A stretch of 64,000 nt of DNA. Source: Bin55 sp965205545 (GTDB lineage: Bacteria > Pseudomonadota > Gammaproteobacteria > Pseudomonadales > Azotimanducaceae). The DNA lies in assembly GCA_965205545.1 (NCBI GenBank), contig OZ242170.1, forward strand, positions 1,550,001 through 1,614,000. Reading direction: 5' to 3'. Shown here piece by piece: positions 39,493 through 49,273 of this stretch. Below the pieces are notes generated by a model. It did not search any database, was not told the origin of the DNA, and saw only the letters and a program-made list of their open reading frames with translations. Made by a program: the position numbers and the translations under genes. The first letter of the stretch is position 1; every line of letters starts with the position of its first letter.

Positions 39493-39762
39493 CTAGCGTC
39501 TAATGTCCAGTCGCGAAATGAGGAACGTGTAACGATCTACATCTTTCGACTTCAAATAATCCAGTAGTTTGCGACGACGTGCAACCATGATCTGCAGTCC
39601 TCGACGAGAGTGGTTGTCTCCCTTGTGAACCCTCAAATGTTCTTGCACTGAATTTATGTTCTTGGTCAGCAGCGCGACTTGAACTTCCGGTGAACCGGTG
39701 TCCTTGTCACCACGACCAAACTCCTTCAAGACTTCATACTTTGCTTCGGCATTCAATGCCAT
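39493..39762 (-). CDS. rpsO: 30S ribosomal protein S15
   Basis: 89 residues, the standard size. The conserved blocks GSPEVQVALLT, HKGDNHSRRGL and RRRKLLDYLK are present. S15 binds the central domain of 16S rRNA. A strong AGGAGG sits seven bases before the ATG. It lies between truB and pnp as in other gammaproteobacteria. Confidence 0.98.
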   Translation of the reverse strand: MALNAEAKYEVLKEFGRGDKDTGSPEVQVALLTKNINSVQEHLRVHKGDNHSRRGLQIMVARRRKLLDYLKSKDVDRYTFLISRLDIRR

Positions 39763-39809
39763 ACCCTAGCCTCCTGGGTGTCGTTATTCTTGTAAATTGG
39801 TTGCTTTCT

Positions 39810-40748
39810 CTACTTTGCGAGGATCCGTCGTGGCGCAACACGCCCATCGACAAGAATCTCACCTACGCCTAGGAACTGTTCTTGTTCCGATTCCTTAGCT
39901 GTCTCACAAAGTCGCACCCATCCCTTCTCGGGTGCTTCGGGCACCCGAATTGGCTGGCCGTGCTTGATGTCAAACGCAGTCGGACCCGATACATAGACCG
40001 CGGGCCACTCGCCCACCGCACTCGAGATCGGCAGGAGCAATTCTTCGACCCGGCGTTCAGCACTTGCTTCCTCGACCTGTTCCATGGTCACAAGACAGCG
40101 CTCGCCAAATGGTCCCACTTCTGTGCGGCGCAAGGCAGTGACATGCGCGCCACAGCCCAACTCTTCGCCAATGTCGGCCACAAGAGTACGAACGTATGTT
40201 CCTTTGCTGCAATGAATCTTCAAGCCAAACTCGGGATGTCTAAACCAATGCAGCTCATTGGTGTAGATTTGTACCGGTCTCGCGTCCCGAGGAAGCTCTA
40301 CACCTTGCCGCGCTAGTTTGTAAAGTGGTTGTCCATTCACCTTGATGGCAGAGAACATCGAAGGCACCTGTTCGATGTTTCCCCGAAACTTCTGCAAGAC
40401 TCCAATCAGATCAGACTCGGCAACATGATCCGCACTTCGCTTCGCGCAAACTTCGCCCTCTGCGTCACCGCTGTTCGTGGACACCCCCAGCATTGACGAG
40501 ACAAGATACGTCTTGTTGGCATTTAGCAGGAATTGCGAGAATTTTGTTGCGTCGCCAAGGCAAAGAGGAAGCAGTCCGGTAGCAAGCGGATCTAGACTTC
40601 CGGTGTGGCCGACCTTTCGCGCACCAATCAATCGTTTGACCTTTTGCAATGCCTCGTTCGAGGTAATGCCCGCCGGTTTGTCCAAGACAAGCATTCCGTG
40701 GACATCGCGACCCCTAGAACTGCGTCTACTCACAACTAGCGATACCAT
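39810..40748 (-). CDS. truB: tRNA pseudouridine(55) synthase
   Basis: Modifies U55 in the T loop of tRNAs. About 312 residues from ATG 40748; GTG at 40733 is another candidate, and neither has a good ribosome-binding site. The catalytic Asp is in GHTGSLDPLATGLLPL. Later motifs include the SAIKVNGQPLYKLAR stretch and a C-terminal PUA domain. The start overlaps the end of rbfA by about 20 bases, indicating coupled translation. Confidence 0.95.
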   Translation of the reverse strand: MVSLVVSRRSSRGRDVHGMLVLDKPAGITSNEALQKVKRLIGARKVGHTGSLDPLATGLLPLCLGDATKFSQFLLNANKTYLVSSMLGVSTNSGDAEGEVCAKRSADHVAESDLIGVLQKFRGNIEQVPSMFSAIKVNGQPLYKLARQGVELPRDARPVQIYTNELHWFRHPEFGLKIHCSKGTYVRTLVADIGEELGCGAHVTALRRTEVGPFGERCLVTMEQVEEASAERRVEELLLPISSAVGEWPAVYVSGPTAFDIKHGQPIRVPEAPEKGWVRLCETAKESEQEQFLGVGEILVDGRVAPRRILAK

Positions 40749-41145
40749 CGACGGGGGCTTCGCGCTCAATGGCTCGATCAATCAAAGCATCCAATCGCTG
40801 GCCAACCTCTTCTGAATCGTCATAGTGGAATCGCAACTGAGGAATCGATCTCATTGCAAGACGTTGCGCCAATTCCGTTCGCAAGAAACCAGCGGCCTTT
40901 CCGAACAGGGCGACTATAGTCTCCTGTTGGTCAAGAGTCGTGATGTTTAAGCACCGCAAGTACACGTCAGCAAATGCCATGTCCCTTGTGACGCGAACTT
41001 CCGAGAGCGAGACGTCCGTAGTCTCAATCCGCGGATCGCGCATCTTGTTCCGAATGACATCGGTAAGTTCTTGACGAATATGTTCCGCAACGCGAAGCTC
41101 TCGACCAAAGGAACGGGGCCGGTGTAGAACTCGTACTCGACGCAT
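40726..41145 (-). CDS. rbfA: Ribosome-binding factor A
   Basis: 139-residue KH-fold factor that helps mature the 5' end of 16S rRNA. The usual blocks are present: RVAEHIRQELTDVI, DPRI and SEVRVTRDMAFADVYL. The ATG overlaps the infB stop by one base (TAATG), so it is translated after infB by coupling. The C-terminus overlaps truB. Confidence 0.96.
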   Translation of the reverse strand: MRRVRVLHRPRSFGRELRVAEHIRQELTDVIRNKMRDPRIETTDVSLSEVRVTRDMAFADVYLRCLNITTLDQQETIVALFGKAAGFLRTELAQRLAMRSIPQLRFHYDDSEEVGQRLDALIDRAIEREAPVDGIASCE

Positions 41146-43925
41146 TACAACGCGCGCGCCACTTCGCGCGCTTCGAAGACTTCAATGCGGTCTCCCTCTC
41201 GCACGTCGTTGTAGTTGCGAACCCCAATACCGCATTCGAATCCATTTCGGACTTCCGCCACGTCGTCTTTGAATCTTCGCAAGGACTCGAGCTCTCCCTC
41301 ATATATCACGGTGCTGTCGCGAAGCACGCGAATTTTCTTGTTTCGAAACACCGATCCTTCGACAACCATACACCCCGCGACATTGCCAAACCGTGGGGAA
41401 TGAAATACGTCGCGAACCTCTGCAGTTCCAACAATCTCCTCGCGCAATTCAGGAACGAGCATGTCTTCCAGAATGCTCTTAATGTCGTCCAGCAGTTCGT
41501 AGATGATGCTGTAGTAGCGAACCTCGATGCCGTTACGCTCGACAATGTTCTTCGCTGCATTGTCCAACCGAACGTTGAATCCAAAAATCATTGCATCGTA
41601 GGCGAGAGATAGATTTACATCCGACTCAGTGATTCCGCCAACTCCAGAGCCGAGAACTTGCACTCCCACTTCTTCGTTGCCGAGGTCGCCGCATGCTTGC
41701 GCAATGGCTTCGAGCGATCCCCTGACGTCTGCTTTCAGCACAACATTGAGAATCCGCTTCTCTCCTTTGCCAATATTCGCGAACATCGACTCCAGACGAG
41801 AACTCTGTCGAATCATCGTTTGTTTCTTTTGGCTCTTGTCAAGTCGCGCTGCGGCAAGCTGTCGCGCCTGCTTTTCGTCCATGGTGACGTTGAAGTCGTC
41901 GCCTGCCGAAGGAGCACCGTTCAGCCCCAGAACCTCAACCGGTATCGAGGGGCCCGCCTCTTCCACTGCTTCTCCCCTGTCATTGAGCAGTGATCGTGCC
42001 CTGCCGTAGCATTCGCCTGCCAGAACTACATCTCCTTTACGCAATGTTCCGTTCTGTACCAACAGACTTGCAACCGGACCACGACCGCGATCGAGTTTGG
42101 ACTCGATGACCACTCCTCTAGCGATTGCGTCTGGAAACGCCCGGAATTCGTGGACTTCCGCCAGCAGAGAGATGGCCGTCAAGAGATCCTCGATTCCTTC
42201 GCCTGTCTCGGCAGAAACATCAATGAATTGCGTATCGCCGCCCCACTCTTCCGGAGAGACACCAATGGTGTTCAACTCGTTGCGTACCCGACCAGGATCG
42301 ACACCGGGTAGGTCAATCTTGTTTACCGCCACGATTATGGGTACTTCTGCAGCCTTTGCATGTTGCACAGCCTCCTCGGTCTGTGGCATGACTCCATCGT
42401 CAGCAGCGCAAACAAGCACGACAATGTCAGTAGCGTTTGCGCCACGGGCGCGCATGGCGGAAAAGGCCGCATGCCCCGGTGTGTCGAGAAAGGTAATCGA
42501 CCCTTTTGGAGTCTCTAGGTGGTACGCCCCAATGTGTTGGGTAATTCCTCCCTGTTCCTCGCTCACAATTCGAGTCTTTCGGATATAGTCGAGCAACGAC
42601 GTCTTGCCATGGTCGACGTGACCCATGACAACGACAACAGGAGAGCGTGCTTCGGACTCGCCTGCGGTTTGCTGGGCAGAGACCAGCTGCTCTTCCATTG
42701 GATCGCTGGAAACCAACTGCACTCGATGTCCCATTTCCTCGACGACGAGAGTGGCCGTATCTACATCAACCAATTGATTGATGGTCACCATTTCTCCAAG
42801 ATTCATCAATGTCTTGATTACCTCGGCGGACTTGACTGACATCCTGCGAGCTAGTTCGCCAACGGTGATTGCTTCTGAAAGCTCGACCTCCCGCACGATC
42901 TTCTCGACGGGTTTGGAAAATTCGCCGCCCGTCTTTGTTACTTCGAAAGCGCGCTTCTTCGCGCGGTCGCGAATGGAGCGTCTACGGCGGTCACCGGCTC
43001 TCCTCGTACCAGCCGCTGCAAAATCCACAGTCTCACGTTGCGCAGCCTTTCCAGTCTTCTGTTTTCTTTCATCACGGCGTTTTCCGCCCTTCTCAGACGC
43101 GAATGCCTCGGCCTCGGCCCGGGCCAGACTCTCTGCAGCTTCGATGCGTCTTCGTTTCTCTTGTTCACGGGCTCGTTCTGCCGCTCGCTCCTGCTCAATT
43201 TTCGCCCGTTCCGCCTCCTGAGCCTTGAGCATCTCCGCATCTTGGCGCTGCTTCGCCTCCTCTTGACGCTGTTGCTGCTTGCGCCGAATCTCCTCTTCAG
43301 CAGCTACGCGCTTGTCTTCCTCCTGATGAATTCGCTCCTTTTCCAACTCCAATTGAGTGGCGCTCTCTTCAGCTGTGGAAGCCGGTGCGTCTTGTTGCGG
43401 TTCCAATTCAGGTGCGACACCGGCGTCTCTTGTCCGTAACGATCCCGTCGCCCCTCCTGCGGGGGTGCCCAGCGGCGTTTCTTGAACTTGGTCCACTGTA
43501 CCTCGGGCTGTAGTCGTGCCCGGCGGCACAGTCCCGGTCGCGCTTTCGGAAGTGCCGGTTCCCTTGCGCACAATCCGACGGCGCCGAACCTTCTCCACCT
43601 TGACTGTGGTGGCGGGACGTTGTATGCCTAGGGTCCCCGTGCGAGCCCGTGTGAGCGTTCCAAGTCCCCCAGTGGTCATCTCACGCCTACCTGAAGAAGC
43701 AGATGTTCTTTCTGCCCGCCGCAGTCCAGTCTCCTCGTCGAGGCTCCCTCGTGTCTGCCGTTCCTTCATGTAGGCGACAAGCAACGCGACATCCTTGCTC
43801 GATATCGAGTCGCTCGACTCTTTCTGCGGCAATCCCGCTTGCGCAATATTGTCAAGAAGAAGCTGGACGTCGATGTTCTGACGCTTTGCAATATCCGCTA
43901 CAGTGTCTTGGACTGATGTGTTCAT
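41145..43925 (-). CDS. infB: Translation initiation factor IF-2
   Basis: GTPase that brings initiator tRNA to the 30S subunit. 926 residues. A small N-terminal IF2-N domain is followed by a long charged linker rich in Glu, Arg, Gln and Ala. Then comes a second IF2-N element and the G domain from about residue 430 (VMGHVDHGKTS, DTPGHAAF, NKIDLP), then domains II, III and the fMet-binding C-terminal domain. It lies in the nusA-infB-rbfA operon, 38 bases after nusA. Confidence 0.97.
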   Translation of the reverse strand: MNTSVQDTVADIAKRQNIDVQLLLDNIAQAGLPQKESSDSISSKDVALLVAYMKERQTRGSLDEETGLRRAERTSASSGRREMTTGGLGTLTRARTGTLGIQRPATTVKVEKVRRRRIVRKGTGTSESATGTVPPGTTTARGTVDQVQETPLGTPAGGATGSLRTRDAGVAPELEPQQDAPASTAEESATQLELEKERIHQEEDKRVAAEEEIRRKQQQRQEEAKQRQDAEMLKAQEAERAKIEQERAAERAREQEKRRRIEAAESLARAEAEAFASEKGGKRRDERKQKTGKAAQRETVDFAAAGTRRAGDRRRRSIRDRAKKRAFEVTKTGGEFSKPVEKIVREVELSEAITVGELARRMSVKSAEVIKTLMNLGEMVTINQLVDVDTATLVVEEMGHRVQLVSSDPMEEQLVSAQQTAGESEARSPVVVVMGHVDHGKTSLLDYIRKTRIVSEEQGGITQHIGAYHLETPKGSITFLDTPGHAAFSAMRARGANATDIVVLVCAADDGVMPQTEEAVQHAKAAEVPIIVAVNKIDLPGVDPGRVRNELNTIGVSPEEWGGDTQFIDVSAETGEGIEDLLTAISLLAEVHEFRAFPDAIARGVVIESKLDRGRGPVASLLVQNGTLRKGDVVLAGECYGRARSLLNDRGEAVEEAGPSIPVEVLGLNGAPSAGDDFNVTMDEKQARQLAAARLDKSQKKQTMIRQSSRLESMFANIGKGEKRILNVVLKADVRGSLEAIAQACGDLGNEEVGVQVLGSGVGGITESDVNLSLAYDAMIFGFNVRLDNAAKNIVERNGIEVRYYSIIYELLDDIKSILEDMLVPELREEIVGTAEVRDVFHSPRFGNVAGCMVVEGSVFRNKKIRVLRDSTVIYEGELESLRRFKDDVAEVRNGFECGIGVRNYNDVREGDRIEVFEAREVARAL

Positions 43926-43963
43926 GTAGTCAATCGACCGTTCTGTGTCTCGTTTGTTTCCTA

Positions 43964-45544
43964 CTAACTACCTGACACTCCGAGCATTGGCTCTCGTGCC
44001 GTCATAATGAGCCGCCCCGCAATCTCCGCATCAACACCGATCTCCATGTCCAGAATGTCTGGAATTGCCAAGTCGGCCAATTCCGATATCGTGCGCACAC
44101 CTTGCGAGGCCAAACGCCAAGCAATGACGTCCGTCATTCCCTCCATGCTCAATAATTCCACCGAAGGTGCGTCCGACTGCGAGTCTGTCTCTTCCTCGCC
44201 GACCTTCTCCTGCAATGCGGCAGCCGCTCGTTCCCGCAAAATCTGCACTATTTCTTCTGTGAATCCCTCAATTTCGAGCATCTCGTTGATGTCTACATAA
44301 GCGACCTCCTCCAACGACGTAAAACTCTCCTCCACCAATACTTGAGCCAGGTCCTCGTCTACTTCAAGCCGCGACATAAACATCTCGACAAGCTTCAACT
44401 CTCTCTCTTCCTGTTCTCTGATGGCATCGTCATAGCGTCTGATATTGAGCTTCCATCCGCTAAGCTCGCTGGCGAGTCGTACGTTTTCACCATTTGATCC
44501 AATCGCAATAGCATGGTGTTCTTGCCGTACCAGTATGTCCATGGAGTGCAGGTCGTCGTCTCGCATAATCTGCTCGATCGGTACCGGACTCATTGCATTG
44601 ACAACCAGTTGCACAGGATCCGCATCCCACTGAACGACATCGATTCTCTCGTTCGCCAATTCGTTGGAGACTGCTTGAACTCGCGAGCCTCGCATCCCCA
44701 CGCACGCGCCTACTGCGTCAATTCGCCGATCATTGGTAGTAACCGCTATCTTTGCGCGTTGACCGGGGATCCTTGCGGCGCCACGAATTTCGATGACCTC
44801 CTCCGCGATCTCCGGCACTTCCAATTTGAAGAGTTCAACTAGCATTTCCGTGCAAGATCGAGAGAGGATCAGCTGCGGGCCCTTGCTGTCTGGATCGATT
44901 CTCAAGAGATAAGCCCGGACACGTTCCTCGACTCGATGGATCTGTCGCGGAATCAAATGCTCTCGATACAGTGCACCTTCCACATTGTTGCCTAGATCTA
45001 GCGTAACCATCGAGTCGCGATGCGACCGTTTCACCGTACCGCTAATCAGTTGGCCAACCTTGTCCCGATACTCGGTAGCGACGCGTTCTCGTTCCGCTTC
45101 GCGTACCTTCTGGAAGATGACTTGGCGAGCAATTTGTGCCATGATCCGTCCAAAATCTACGTTGGGCCATGACTCCTCCCACGTGTCTCCTATTTCCAGC
45201 CCGGCGTCCTTCTCGCGAGCTTGCTCGAGAGTCAAGTGAGCATCGGGATTGAATACCTGGTTTTCCCAACCAACCAACTCCTGACTGCCACTACCAACTT
45301 GCTGATCTGGTTCGGGGAGGGGTAAAGCGTTCATTCTCTCTGGGTCGACAACCGTCCAAACACGATATGTGTTACAGATATCTGCTTCCCAATTGATCGA
45401 AACTCGAAATTCCGCGTTTTCTCGAACGCGTCTTTTCGTTGCCGTGGCTAACGCAGCTTCAATGGCTCCAAAAACGACATCTTCAGAGATTCCCTTTTCG
45501 TTGGAAACGGATTCGACCGCATTTTTTATTTCCTTGAAATTCAT
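43964..45544 (-). CDS. nusA: Transcription termination/antitermination protein NusA
   Basis: RNA polymerase-binding factor for pausing, termination and rRNA antitermination. 526 residues from ATG 45544, which matches the family start (MNFKEIKNAVESVS); the open frame extends another 57 codons upstream over rimP and is not coding there. Order: N-terminal polymerase-binding domain, S1 domain (ISGTVKRSHRDSMVTLDL), two KH domains with IAIGSNGENVRLAS, then two C-terminal acidic helix-hairpin-helix repeats as in gammaproteobacteria. rimP lies 13 bases upstream. Confidence 0.96.
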   Translation of the reverse strand: MNFKEIKNAVESVSNEKGISEDVVFGAIEAALATATKRRVRENAEFRVSINWEADICNTYRVWTVVDPERMNALPLPEPDQQVGSGSQELVGWENQVFNPDAHLTLEQAREKDAGLEIGDTWEESWPNVDFGRIMAQIARQVIFQKVREAERERVATEYRDKVGQLISGTVKRSHRDSMVTLDLGNNVEGALYREHLIPRQIHRVEERVRAYLLRIDPDSKGPQLILSRSCTEMLVELFKLEVPEIAEEVIEIRGAARIPGQRAKIAVTTNDRRIDAVGACVGMRGSRVQAVSNELANERIDVVQWDADPVQLVVNAMSPVPIEQIMRDDDLHSMDILVRQEHHAIAIGSNGENVRLASELSGWKLNIRRYDDAIREQEERELKLVEMFMSRLEVDEDLAQVLVEESFTSLEEVAYVDINEMLEIEGFTEEIVQILRERAAAALQEKVGEEETDSQSDAPSVELLSMEGMTDVIAWRLASQGVRTISELADLAIPDILDMEIGVDAEIAGRLIMTAREPMLGVSGS

Positions 45545-45557
45545 AGCTTCAACGCTG

Positions 45558-46016
45558 CTAGCTGAACGACGGCACGAGACGAGCCCGGCGCAATTGATCG
45601 AATTCCACGACGAACTCCTCATTTTCGAAGTCGATGCCAAACTTATCTGCGTCGCTGAACCGCAAGCGACCGCGCAGGTGCGAACGACCAGATTTGGGCC
45701 ATAACAGACGCACATCGATCAATTCGCCCAGGTATTCTTCGAACTGTTCGGGTTTGAAAAGTACTCGATCCAAACCTGGTGAGGAAACCTGAATGGTCAA
45801 GTTTTTAGGCAGCACTTCCTCCACATCCAACACGGCCTCGATCTGATTGCTAACTGTCGCGCAATCCTCAACGTCTACGCCGCAATCCGAGTCGATGAAA
45901 ACGCAAAGGGTGGCGCGCTGGCCGCGGCTTGAGTAGTCGATTCCCCAAATGTGGAAACCCATCGCTTCGACCGTAGGGGCCAGCAGCTGTTCCAGTCTTG
46001 TCCGTTGCCTCTCCAT
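45558..46016 (-). CDS. rimP: Ribosome maturation factor RimP
   Basis: 152-residue protein needed for 30S assembly. It has the conserved RLEQLLAPTVEAMGFHIWGIDY start, VFIDSDCGVDVEDCATVS and SSPGLDRVLFK. It is the first protein gene of the rimP-nusA-infB operon, with tRNA-fMet upstream, the standard gammaproteobacterial arrangement. Confidence 0.96.
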   Translation of the reverse strand: MERQRTRLEQLLAPTVEAMGFHIWGIDYSSRGQRATLCVFIDSDCGVDVEDCATVSNQIEAVLDVEEVLPKNLTIQVSSPGLDRVLFKPEQFEEYLGELIDVRLLWPKSGRSHLRGRLRFSDADKFGIDFENEEFVVEFDQLRRARLVPSFS

Positions 46017-46139
46017 GCCGTCTCGTTACTTACTACGACACCTACCCACGCCTCGTGCGGAGGCGCAAGTTTCATGTTTGGAAGACACAGAATCGAACAT
46101 ACGCACAAACCAAAATTGGTCTCTGCGTTGCTCGATAAC

Positions 46140-46185
46140 AAAAAACGCCTTATGCCCGCGTCTCCCGTCGTCCGATGCGGGAGGC
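46140..46185 (-). terminator. Probable terminator after the tRNA-Leu/tRNA-fMet genes
   Basis: On the minus strand a GC-rich stem with CCCGC/GCGGG and GCCT/AGGC pairings is followed by six T (46140-46145). It lies between tRNA-fMet and rimP, so part of the secG-tRNA transcript should end here; some read-through into rimP is likely. Confidence 0.55.
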
Positions 46186-46245
46186 AAGCACAAGACGGTC
46201 TGCAAATGGCGCGGCGCTTCAGCGACAGCGCAACTTCGACCATCG

Positions 46246-46322
46246 TGGTAGCGGGGGGAGGATTCGAACCTCCGACCTATGGGTTATGAGCCCATTGAGC
46301 TACCAAACTGCTCCACCCCGCA
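46246..46322 (-). tRNA. Initiator tRNA-fMet (anticodon CAT)
   Basis: 77-base cloverleaf on the minus strand. Initiator features are visible: three G-C pairs in the anticodon stem beside CTCATAA, A11, and a non-pairing 1:72 position, here T1/T72 rather than the C/A of E. coli. CCA is encoded. Its place upstream of rimP equals metY of E. coli. Confidence 0.95.
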
Positions 46323-46430
46323 TCAGCAACGCGAAGATTATAGAGATTCCTAGACAATAGGCAAGCTGGGGCAGCCCAAAACTGCCTTTGCACGCTGGCT
46401 GGGAAGGTGCCATGTGCCAACACTAACTCT

Positions 46431-46517
46431 TGGTGCCGAAGAGAGGACTCGAACCTCCACGGGCATGAGCCCACTACCCCCTCAAGGTAGCGTGTCTACC
46501 AATTCCACCACTTCGGC
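46431..46517 (-). tRNA. tRNA-Leu (anticodon GAG)
   Basis: 87-base class II tRNA on the minus strand. The acceptor stem GCCGAAG pairs with CTTCGGC, the anticodon is GAG in CCTTGAGGG, a long variable arm is present, and CCA is encoded. It closely follows secG, as leuU does in E. coli. Confidence 0.96.
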
Positions 46518-46560
46518 AATGTTTGGCCAGTCGGATAGACTGACATCGCAAGTTATTTCA

Positions 46561-47043
46561 TCAGATATCCGGTATTTCCGTATTGTCCCCAGCATCAACC
46601 GACGGAGTGTCGTCAATGTTCGTCTCGCCATCCGAGCTCGAGTCTGGGAATTCCGGCATGTCGTCCCCCTCAAGGGGCAAGCCAAGATCTGTTTCGTCGT
46701 CGCCGACAGCGTCCGTTTGGTCTTCATCGGGACCCATAAGGTCATCGCCAACTTGTTGAAGCGAGGGTAGACTCTCGGTAGTAAAGCCTTTGAGGCTGTC
46801 CGCTCGCTCTTTAGCTGTAAATGCGAGTCCGAAAGCGATTAAAAAGTATCCTATGGCTAGTGTAGCAGTGAATTTGACCACGAAGGATGTCGCGCCCGAC
46901 GACCCAAACAATGTGTTCGCAGCGCCACTGCCAAATGCTGCTCCAATGTCGGCGCCCTTGCTCTGTTGAATGAGCACCAATGCGCCCAAGGACACGGATA
47001 CGACAACAAGCAATATCAGAAGAATAGTTTCGAATAATTCCAT
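46561..47043 (-). CDS. secG: Preprotein translocase subunit SecG
   Basis: Small membrane partner of SecYE. 160 residues: two transmembrane helices (about 4-22 and 55-75) around the conserved IQQSKGADIGAAFGSGAANTLFGSSGA loop segment, then a tail of about 80 residues rich in Asp and Glu. E. coli SecG is about 110 residues, so the acidic tail is longer. It starts two bases after tpiA and is followed by tRNA-Leu. Confidence 0.95.
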   Translation of the reverse strand: MELFETILLILLVVVSVSLGALVLIQQSKGADIGAAFGSGAANTLFGSSGATSFVVKFTATLAIGYFLIAFGLAFTAKERADSLKGFTTESLPSLQQVGDDLMGPDEDQTDAVGDDETDLGLPLEGDDMPEFPDSSSDGETNIDDTPSVDAGDNTEIPDI

Positions 47044-47045
47044 GA

Positions 47046-47789
47046 TTAGTTACCAGAAGCAATCTGACAGATGCTATTGAATTGCACAACGTCAAGCGAT
47101 GCGCCACCGACCAGAAACCCGTCTACGTTGGCTTGCGCAATCAATTGAGAGGCGTTGTCGACCTTCACGCTGCCTCCATACAAAATTCGCAATTCCTCGC
47201 CAGTCAGCACTGTTGAATCGGCAATCATACTACGAAGATGCTCGTGCATGTCTTCGGCATCTTCCGGCGTAGCAACTACCCCTGTACCAATTGCCCAAAT
47301 CGGCTCGTAGGCAAGTTGCGCATGGCCGAAGACCAATGGGTCAGAATTTCTTAGCACTTCAGCAACCTGATTCCAGACAACTTCCTTTGCAATTCCCGCC
47401 TCACGCTGCTTGAGCGTCTCTCCGACACAGAGAACTGGGGTCAATCCAGCTTCGCAACATGCCCAAAATTTCTGTGCGACTACCTGATCGGTCTCCTGAA
47501 ACAGCGTGCGTCGTTCAGAATGCCCGACAATAGCAAAAGTGCCCCCTAGATCTCTTACCATCCCAGCGGCAATCTCGCCCGTATATGCCCCTTCCACATC
47601 GAAGTGCACGTTTTGTACCCCAATCTTTGCCGACCCCGGTTGGCTCAAGACTAAACTTTGCACATACAGTGCGGGTGGCGCAATCCAAACTTCTACGTTG
47701 CTAGGAAACCGCAATTCCGACGTGAATTTGCGACACAGATCACGTGTGCCATGCAATTTCCAGTTCGCAATTACGAGAGGCGTGCGCAA
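47046..47789 (-). CDS. tpiA: Triosephosphate isomerase
   Basis: Interconverts dihydroxyacetone phosphate and glyceraldehyde 3-phosphate. 247 residues from TTG 47789, which gives the normal start RTPLVIANWKLHG; the frame is open further upstream to 47882 but that part does not fit the family. Catalytic residues: Lys in NWKLHG, His in VGHSERR, Glu in AYEPIWAIGTG; phosphate loop YGGSVK. It lies between glmM and secG as in Pseudomonas. Confidence 0.95.
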   Translation of the reverse strand: MRTPLVIANWKLHGTRDLCRKFTSELRFPSNVEVWIAPPALYVQSLVLSQPGSAKIGVQNVHFDVEGAYTGEIAAGMVRDLGGTFAIVGHSERRTLFQETDQVVAQKFWACCEAGLTPVLCVGETLKQREAGIAKEVVWNQVAEVLRNSDPLVFGHAQLAYEPIWAIGTGVVATPEDAEDMHEHLRSMIADSTVLTGEELRILYGGSVKVDNASQLIAQANVDGFLVGGASLDVVQFNSICQIASGN

Positions 47790-47888
47790 CTGAAAAGTCC
47801 AAGGGGCGAAACGGGACCATAGTATAGCTAGCAGCCAGTAATAGGGCTTCCACCGGCAATATGCACGTCGTCGCGATCCCAAGGATCG

Positions 47889-49262
47889 TCAGCGCGGGTC
47901 TCCAACTGCGTGTGCACATTGATTGGCAATCTCGTCCACCAACTGCGGATCCTCTCCTTCGACCATCACCCGAACCACAGGTTCTGTACCTGACGGCCGA
48001 ATTACAATTCTTAAACGGTCCCTTAGCACCGGATCGATGTCAGCTACCGCGCCGTCTATTGCCTCGCAGACAGCAACCTTGGATGTGTTTTCAACATCAA
48101 CGTTCACTAGGACCTGCGGATGAAGAGTGAGATCTTCAACAATATCTGCCAAGCTCCAGTCGTTCGCTTGGCAGGAGGCGAGCACTTGCAGTGCGGAAAT
48201 AATTCCATCGCCCGTGGTGGTGTTTTCGTGACACATGATGTGCCCTGAAGATTCACCACCCAATCTCCATCCCAACTCCGTCATTTTCGATTGAACTTGA
48301 CGGTCGCCAACATCTGCACGAACAAAGGGCACTCCAAGATTTCTTAAGGCAATCTCGAGTCCGTTATTTGTCATCACAGTACCCACGACTCCACCGAAAT
48401 CGCGGTTGGTGCGTTGACCTGCCTTGGCCAGACAGTACAGTATGTGGTCGCCGTCCAAGAGTTGGCCCGATGCGTCAACCATGGCAATTCGATCGCCGTC
48501 TCCGTCGAAGGCAATCCCTAGGTCAGCGCGTCGCTCAACTACTTCTTTCCTCAAGCCGCGAGTATCCGTTGTCCCGCACTTTAGATTGATGTTTCTACCA
48601 TCGGGAGATGCACCAATGCTGTGCACCTCAGCACCCAGCTCGCTGAAAACTAGGGGTGCAATTGCATACGTTGCTCCATGTGCACAATCCAATACGATCC
48701 TCAATCCTTTGATGTCCAGCGTCCCATTCACCGATTCCTTACAAAAGTCCACATAGCGGCGGGTGACGTAGCTCGGCCTGGTGGCTTTCCCAAGAGATTC
48801 CGCTTCCTCGGTCTCCAATCGACTCTGCATCAATTTCTCGATGTGAGCTTCAGTCTCGTCGGACAGTTTCATGCCCGTATAGTCAAAAAACTTGAGACCG
48901 TTGTCTTGAAACGGATTATGTGAAGCACTAATGGCGACGCCCAAATCCGCTTCCATGGACTTCGTGAGGAACGCAATGGCTGGCGTTGGCATTACCCCAA
49001 GCAAGCTGACATTAATGCCGGAGGCTATAAACCCCGCTTCCAAAACAGACTCCAACATGTAACCGGAAATTCTGGTGTCCTTTCCAATGAGAACGCTCCG
49101 ACCGCCATTCTTTCGCACCACGCTTCCAGCGACCCAGGCGATCTGCAAGCAGGCTTCTGGCGTAATGGGGTATTGACCTACCCGTCCTCGAATTCCATCT
49201 GTTCCGAAGAGAGGCGAGTATTCAGAATCTGAATGGGGTGGCGATTGAGGCGCGAAACTCAC
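47889..49262 (-). CDS. glmM: Phosphoglucosamine mutase
   Basis: Converts glucosamine 6-phosphate to glucosamine 1-phosphate for murein and lipopolysaccharide. 457 residues. The phosphoserine is in AISASHNPFQDNG, the metal loop is DGDGDR, the sugar loop GESSGH and the phosphate site RPSGTEPVVR. The start is GTG at 49262, 11 bases after the ftsH stop. folP, normally between ftsH and glmM, is absent. Confidence 0.96.
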   Translation of the reverse strand: MSFAPQSPPHSDSEYSPLFGTDGIRGRVGQYPITPEACLQIAWVAGSVVRKNGGRSVLIGKDTRISGYMLESVLEAGFIASGINVSLLGVMPTPAIAFLTKSMEADLGVAISASHNPFQDNGLKFFDYTGMKLSDETEAHIEKLMQSRLETEEAESLGKATRPSYVTRRYVDFCKESVNGTLDIKGLRIVLDCAHGATYAIAPLVFSELGAEVHSIGASPDGRNINLKCGTTDTRGLRKEVVERRADLGIAFDGDGDRIAMVDASGQLLDGDHILYCLAKAGQRTNRDFGGVVGTVMTNNGLEIALRNLGVPFVRADVGDRQVQSKMTELGWRLGGESSGHIMCHENTTTGDGIISALQVLASCQANDWSLADIVEDLTLHPQVLVNVDVENTSKVAVCEAIDGAVADIDPVLRDRLRIVIRPSGTEPVVRVMVEGEDPQLVDEIANQCAHAVGDPR

Positions 49263-49273
49263 CTCTGGAGCTT

